Assembly (NCBI GenBank): GCA_000969725.1
Contig: JXSR01S044179.1
Source: Ophiothrix spiculata
Lineage: Eukaryota > Echinodermata > Ophiuroidea > Amphilepidida > Ophiotrichidae
Length of the DNA stretch: 37,796 nucleotides
Strand: one strand, 5' to 3'
Position numbers and translations under genes: made by a program. A model generated the notes under the pieces. That model saw only the letters and a program-made list of their open reading frames with translations, did not search any database and was not told the origin of the DNA. The stretch's first letter is position 1. Each line of letters opens with the position of its first letter. Below are positions 32,016 through 37,796 of the stretch, in pieces.

Positions 32016-34283
32016 TAACAAAAAACTATCAAAGAAATGAACACATTATGTTGTTACCCTTTTAAAATGCACCTTGCACATGTGTTTGGAACCTATCAGA
32101 CTCACTTCCTCAAGTTAACGATGGATGTTGGATTTATATTGGGGGATCGGTTCACGAGATAGGGGCCTCTTTTTAAATGTGTAAATGTGAATGGGACAAA
32201 TTGACCTTTAGGTAGGAAGTGTAAAGATAAAACAAGCGACCTGTTATAATGTGTAGAGCTGTTGATACATGATAACACTATAAACGATAAAGCGGCATTG
32301 GGCTTGTTTTCACATGGTTATTTATCACACATAAGAGTGGCATTTACTAATGCCTAACTTCTTAACAAAGATATAAAAGGTGTTTTCTCGTGAATATTTT
32401 TTGAGTCGACACTGAAAATTTGTAATAATTTGTTTGACCGATTTTGTTGCTCATGAAAAGGATAAGAAATACTTCTATGAAAAAGCCTTAAAATTATAAA
32501 TCAGGTTTTTGACTGATTAGACATGGTTACAAGATAAATATTATGTTATGATTGACTTCTGCATCTTTACACATTCAAATGTAATGATATAGTATCACCA
32601 GTTAACCCTAATAAATTTAAGTTTTAATCAAAATTATTTGTTGTTGTGGCTAAAACTCAATACCTAATATTGCGTGCAGAGAAAATTCCAAAGACTGTGT
32701 GTCCACCTGAAACTGTGTGTCAAGCTCCATTAGCGATATGGATGCATCGTTGGCGTAGGGTTAGGGTGTCATCCATTCTGTAAATCCTGGCGTTTCCTGA
32801 GTAAGATTTCAGAGCTAGGAAATGACCAAGTACTTTTTGATCACTTTCCTCAGTCCTGTATAGCTGTATATAGCTGAAATACTAGGAATTTAAAGAAGGG
32901 CTTTGATAAGAGCTTGGTTGTAATTAAATTGTCCATGGATGGTACATATCATTTGGTGCACAGTAAAGCATTTTCTTGAAAGTAGACTTGGTCAAGTCCT
33001 TTGGGTGTCCCTTTATCATGTTTATCTTTAGGCCTATATCTTTGGCTTGGGATGGTAATCTTATTCCTTAAGTTTCCCCCTTTTTTCATGTTTGTTTTAA
33101 ATTTTAAATTTCTTTTATTTTTTATTTTAGATTTTAATTTAAATTTTCATTTTATTTCTTTTTTATTTTCAGTTTGTATAGTTTTTAATATGGAAGGTTA
33201 GATTCCATTTTCCATGTTTAATTTTATACTTCTTTTTCCATTTTCATCAACACCACAAAGATTCCCAAAATAAAACTGCATATTGCCCTTAAGATAACAG
33301 CATGTATACATCAAGGCTTGTCAAGTTCATCCATTTCCTGGGTCAGAGTCATTCCAAGTCCAACTACTTCAATACTTCAAGGTCCTAACTAACTTTATCA
33401 AAATTATTTATCCACTTCCAACCACCATAGCAATATTATTCTGCTTCCCTGTATGTACAGAGATCTATATACTTGGTCATTTTGTTCACCCAGAAGGACT
33501 TGGCAATTTTGTTATCCTTTAATCCTGGATGACAGCAGGAGTCAGACATGCTCAACAGGTGCTGGACTTGAAATAGAGTTTCTTGTCCACAAGTGGACTA
33601 CTACATTTCAAAACAAGGGGTGATTCATATTTACCACTGATTACAAATGTTTTTTAATTCAATAAAACAAATACCTTGATTCAAATAAGCAGGAAAAGGT
33701 ACTCCAAATACATAAGATATAAATATATTCCCCATTTTGAGACAACTATAAATTCTCATTTTGAAACATTTTCAATTATATATCAAGGTATTTAACCCTA
33801 GCAGTTTCCCAAAGCTAAAATTGTTGATTCCTACAATTTGAAAAATATCAAAATGAGTGCTCAACAGTGATTGGTTTCTACCGTTGACTGTAGAGGGGAT
33901 TACAATATCACTGAGGCCCTTTGGCCAGCTAGTAGATTTACAGTTTCAGGAATACTATAATACAAGGGGAGAGGAAACTTTTTTTCATGGAATTCTATAG
34001 TATACAACATGTACAAGGGGTGAGGAAGATAACATGTTAAACATTAAGGCCTATGCTTTTACCATCAAAAGCCTGCCATGGCCCTCAAACTGAGGCTACT
34101 TGAAAGTGTGTAGTAAAATAAACATTTTCTTGAAATCTTAATAGACACTGACAAATTATACATTCTATATATTTTTGGCAGTAACCTCTGAAAGGAGACC
34201 CTACATGTTCATAGAATTCAAGAATTACAGGAAGAGTACAAGTTATCCAGCTCTAGGTTTTCCGCAAAAGTTTATAACTAGGG

Positions 34284-34387
34284 ACTTACAAGACGCCAAC
34301 GAAGATGCTAAAGTTGAAAATATTTCAATTTGCTAGCGTCTTAGTAGCATGTATAATCAATCCAGAGGCTAACTGCGTCTTGTAAGT
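34284..34387. repeat. Short inverted repeat
   Basis: ACTTACAAGACGC (34284-34296) is exactly inverted at 34375-34387. The loop is about 78 nt. Its nature is unknown. Confidence 0.6.
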
Positions 34388-34685
34388 ATATCATGGGCGT
34401 AAGCCAAGGTCACAGAAATGAGAAAATTGTCTCTAATCTTGGCAGAAACGAAGAGAATTGTTAGGACAGGATTACAATGGCTTTAATTTAACTTGTTAAC
34501 GAAGGGAAAAGGCCAGTTGGTGCACAGCAAAGTGTTTTCGTGAAATCTTTTTAACAGTTGATGTCTTAGTAGAGATCACAGGAAAAAAATGAAGATTCTT
34601 GGCAGGAAAACACAATTTCTTAGAAAAGCTCTGATAAGAACTCTGTATAGATTATTGTTGAAGGGAACGGGTCAAGTGAAGTTGC

Positions 34686-34905
34686 CTGTCATTGCTGTGA
34701 ATGGATGGAGCTCATTAATTGGGAGATAAATATGGCCGGAATATTTGCTATTTGACCTTCCAGTCAAAGTTGCATAATATTATCCAATTTGCTGACTGTC
34801 ATTGCTGTGAGTGAATGGAGCTTATTAATTAGGGGATCAATGTGGTTAGATCATTTGGCCTTCCAGTCCACGTTGCATCATTTTATCCAAGTTTGGAATG
34901 AATAT
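34686..34905. repeat. 110-bp tandem duplication
   Basis: Two adjacent units start CTGTCATTGCTGTGA at 34686 and 34796. Each continues with GGAGCT(C/T)ATTAATT and (A)TTTG(A/G)CCTTCCAGTC, with moderate divergence. Confidence 0.88.
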
Positions 34906-34962
34906 TTTATATAGAATGATATTTTAAGGTGCTTGTTACAAGTTCTTAGCTTGATGCTTCAA

Positions 34963-35156
34963 TACAAGAGAAGATATCGTGTGTATCCCATCATGCATTG
35001 CTTCCTATGGGAAATTTTGTACAGGAAGTCATGTGAGTAGTTAACATGTCCAAAATGCAAGATTACAACAATTAACTTTACTCATATAATTTCCCATACA
35101 AACAATCCCATAGGAAGTAAGGCATGATGGGATACACATGATATCTTCTCTTCTTC
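34963..35156. repeat. Long hairpin with about 50-bp arms
   Basis: AAGAGAAGATATCGTGTGTA then TCCCATCATGCATTGCTTCC at the left is mirrored at 35105-35152 with about four changes. Pairing continues more weakly through (A)TGGGAAATT and ATGTGAGTA to the centre near 35055, so almost all of the 194 bp is palindromic. It is probably a MITE, but no target duplication was confirmed. Confidence 0.75.
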
Positions 35157-35639
35157 AGTACCATCCTCCTTTCTGAATAAACTCCAGCAAATAGGGCACG
35201 AAAAGCCGTCGGTCCCATCTGAAGTGTTCCTGACACACTGTCGGATGTAAAAGAACGTCACGGGCTAGGCTACGGCCGTTTGAAATAAGAGTGGGGGAAC
35301 CTTCCCCGGCAACCGTGACCGTATGTCAAAATATGTCATCTACTCTAGGACTAGAGTGCATAGTCACTATACCTTCAAAAGTAGATCATCTCTCTAGGAC
35401 CAGAGAGCTCATCTAGATGCTGAAAAGGCTTCGATGAGAATAAGCATAGAAGTAGAAATAGTAAGAGTACAGTGAGTCTCCATTTCTGGCCTATCTGTGT
35501 GAAGAGGGATGATGACAAAAGTGTGTTTTCACCGGGACTTACAGCGAGGACCTCCTAGCTGCCAAGTCCATATATCATCCATAGCATGCCATCACTGAGT
35601 CACTTACCTGGCAACAATTTGGTCCCTTCAGATAACCCA

Positions 35640-35663
35640 CCCCCCCCCCCCCAAAAAAAAAAA
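35640..35663. repeat. C13A11 homopolymer junction
   Basis: Thirteen C followed directly by eleven A. The same unusual C-run to A-run junction occurs at 9461-9488. Confidence 0.9.
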
Positions 35664-35805
35664 GCTATGACATGTTTAAATGAGGATAAATAACACTTAC
35701 TGATCTAAGTCTTGCTTTTAGAAAATAAAGAAAATGCACATGTGGATATTGTTTGTGTAAGATGTCTGTTCAAGATTTTTGGGATACAAGAGTAGATTTG
35801 CAACG

Positions 35806-36192
35806 GGGAAGCGGATTAGCGTAGCGGTACTTCCCCCGCTTTGCACTAATGAGTTTTGGGTGCCATGGGTTCGATTCCTGGCCCCGGCGCTGTAATTGCA
35901 TTTGGTTTACAGTCCATACTCACTTCCATAGGTTTTTCTCCTGGTTACTCCGGTCTTACTCCTGCATCTAAAACTGACACTAGATTTGTCCATCTGAGTC
36001 TGCCCCACCCAGGTTATGGGAAGCTGCGCAAAGGGTGAATATTACAACCGAAGTACCGATGGAATGTGCTCTACGGAAGTGAAGTTAAATGGTTGTGCCG
36101 TACTACCTGCAGCGAATCATGAGCGCTTTGTATCCTATTCGGTTAAAAGGCGCTATAAAAATGCCATTATTATTATAATTATTTTTATTATT
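35806..36192 (+). mobile_element. tRNA-derived SINE with ATT-repeat tail
   Basis: The head has an A-box-like TTAGCGTAGCGGTACTTCC (about 35816) and a B-box GGGTTCGATTCC (35867-35878), a tRNA-like spacing of pol III promoter elements. The body carries CAGTCCATACTCACTTCC and AGGTTTTTCTCC. The 3' end reads GGCGCTATAAAAATGCC followed by ATTATTATTATAATTATTTT. This is the best preserved SINE in the window. A truncated relative is at 19066. No clear target duplication was found. Confidence 0.85.
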
Positions 36193-37796
36193 ACAAACTG
36201 CTGAATTTGACTGGACATGCATTTTGCTAAGACTAGACTAGACTATATTTGTTTCAAATAATTCTTGGACACGAAAATTTAGAGCCTAGGCGTAGTGCAT
36301 TTTAAGTGAGTACACAACGCTTTTCAGGCACACGCAATGTCGCTGTACTGTGGATTACTGATTGGAAGCGGTGTTGCGTACTGTCCGTTGTCCCGTTCTT
36401 ATCACAACCTGTGGGTACACGTTGGCTGCATTCAGAAATCATGTTTGTGTCCGAAATTTATTTGAAGCAATAATAGTTGATGTGCTTCTCTGACAGAATG
36501 TATCATGTCTGTTTCATACAAAGCATAAGACAAACAAAACATCCATAAAACAAGCTTCTCTATGATTTGTATCGAAGGAAACTTTATCAAAAGTGCCATT
36601 TCATTTCTGGCTAATATTATTCTGTTAGCATCCGTGTGTCAAAATAATTTATGACACGTAACCCAACTCAACTTCAGATGTGCATAAATATGGACACAAC
36701 AAATTAAGACAAATATTTTCAGGCAGTGTGCATCCTAGAAAAACAAATCTATTTCTGAAATGAAATGTTATGCCATACTGTATAAAGTGTCATTTCATCG
36801 TAATATTTGAGGACTTCATATTCCATATCAACTTTTGACTACATTGGAATTTAATAAAACTTTGTCGTCACGCAACATTTCGTAAAGCTGATTACAGGAA
36901 GCAGTGGGTGTTTTCTTTGCTGAGGTTAGAACTGTTAACCCTGTGAGCTCCAACTAACCCTTTGATTGCATAGTCAGTTCTGTTGCTTTGTTGAGAAGGG
37001 GGGAGCACTTGAATTCAAAATTGACGGGTATGTGCCAACTTCGGTGGCAAATCGAGTGGCATTCAGTGTAGGGTTTCTGTCAAAAAAGGGGTCATCCGAT
37101 GTTGACAATCAACAAAATATGGGTCTTTGAGTGCGAAGATGAATGATTAGTTATGCAGTTTAAAATCTATGCACTGAAAGCCACGGCTCCTAGCTGAATA
37201 CCAGGCACTGAAATTAAAATAAGGATAAGTGTTTTTCTGTTAAAATTTAGGTGCCTTTGGATTGTATAGCCTGCCATGAATGAACGATTATATAGGCCTT
37301 GGGCAGAAAATAGGGAGTCATTAAAGGTGAGGTATTCCAATCTGGTGAAAAATGTAACATACACTTTTTTCATATTTAAATAAAGGGTCATCACCTCCTG
37401 TACATAAAGAATTTGAAAAAGTTTCATTTGCATACCTTGAGCTAAATTAATGCTATAGGCAAAAATGTGTCTGAGAGTTATCCATAGAAACACATAGGAT
37501 TTTAATTTTAACAAAATATTCCAGTAATTCAGCACTTTTTCGTCAATATCTCATCAATGTAACGTACTATGGGCGTGAAAATTTACAGGGGTTATGAGAA
37601 ATATATGCGCTTTCATGTGGTATCAAAATCTCCAATTTGATTTTGTGAGAGAAGTGATCGGAATAAGTGAGAAATGTGGAATAATACATGGGCATTGGGT
37701 GTAGATGGTGTCAAATTGGGTGTCAGCTTAGCATGAAGCATTAAAAAGGGGGTCTATTGGGTGGCAGTCGCTATCCACCAACATATGGTAGTGCCC

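Larger units (their letters stand above)
27118..37796 (+). other. Intron after exon C, running off the right edge
   Basis: It starts with GTAAGA at 27118. The next expected exon of the family would begin with an IWS-coding sequence, which I could not find up to 37796. The stretch holds TTAA-flanked MITEs (27197 and 31752), a poly-A/T-bordered element (30731), hairpins (34284, 34963), tandem duplications (28860, 34686) and a SINE (35806). A weak duplicated block shares CTCCCTCC and a CAGTCATT-type motif near 29045 and 29285. I see nothing recognisable in 27500-28859, 29330-30730, 31111-31751, 32016-34283 (T-rich at 33060-33180), 35157-35800 except a C13A11 run, and 36195-37796. Confidence 0.75.

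Noticed and set aside
37167-37535. 122-codon minus-strand open frame
   Set aside because: No family signature. The nearby TTAAAGGTGAGGTATTCCAA could be one end of another TTAA MITE, but the matching inverted end is not in the window.
27118-37796. Search for the next TBL1 exon (IWS... onward)
   Set aside because: No acceptor followed by an IWSMK-like coding sequence was found, so no exon is called in this stretch.

Overview
This is eukaryotic, probably marine-invertebrate, genomic DNA. It is AT-rich and almost entirely intronic. The only protein-coding sequence I can support is three short plus-strand exons (8288-8510, 13829-13950, 27043-27117), which join without gap or overlap into 140 consecutive codons of a TBL1X/TBL1XR1-family WD40 protein, the transducin beta-like subunit of the NCoR/SMRT-HDAC3 corepressor. 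The reading frame, GT-AG borders and intron phases (1, then 0) all agree. The first part of the gene (LisH and F-box-like end) and the last WD repeats lie outside the window, so the window starts and ends inside introns. The near-vertebrate protein sequence combined with tRNA-derived SINEs ending in ATT repeats suggests an invertebrate deuterostome (echinoderm or hemichordate-like). That placement is inference only.

Layout: 1-8287 is an upstream intron with inverted-repeat (foldback) DNA elements, including a nested palindromic complex at 2494-3693 and a 1.04-kb long-TIR element at 6031-7073 with a 9-bp target duplication. 8288-8510 is coding exon A. 8511-13828 is an intron that opens with a G-rich minisatellite whose 33-40-bp units each carry a copy of the exon's own splice donor. 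13829-13950 is exon B. 13951-27042 is a 13.1-kb intron with SINE and LINE relics, nested MITEs and several long-unit tandem repeats. 27043-27117 is exon C. 27118-37796 is a further intron with two TTAA-flanked MITEs, hairpins and the best preserved SINE.

There is no bacterial-type operon, CRISPR array, rRNA gene or convincing functional tRNA gene. The other long open frames lie in introns, show no family signature and often overlap repeats. The most unusual feature is the amplified splice-donor minisatellite after exon A. The next is the density and variety of short non-autonomous DNA transposons, several with readable target-site duplications, including one nested insertion whose empty site is preserved in a second copy of its host repeat.
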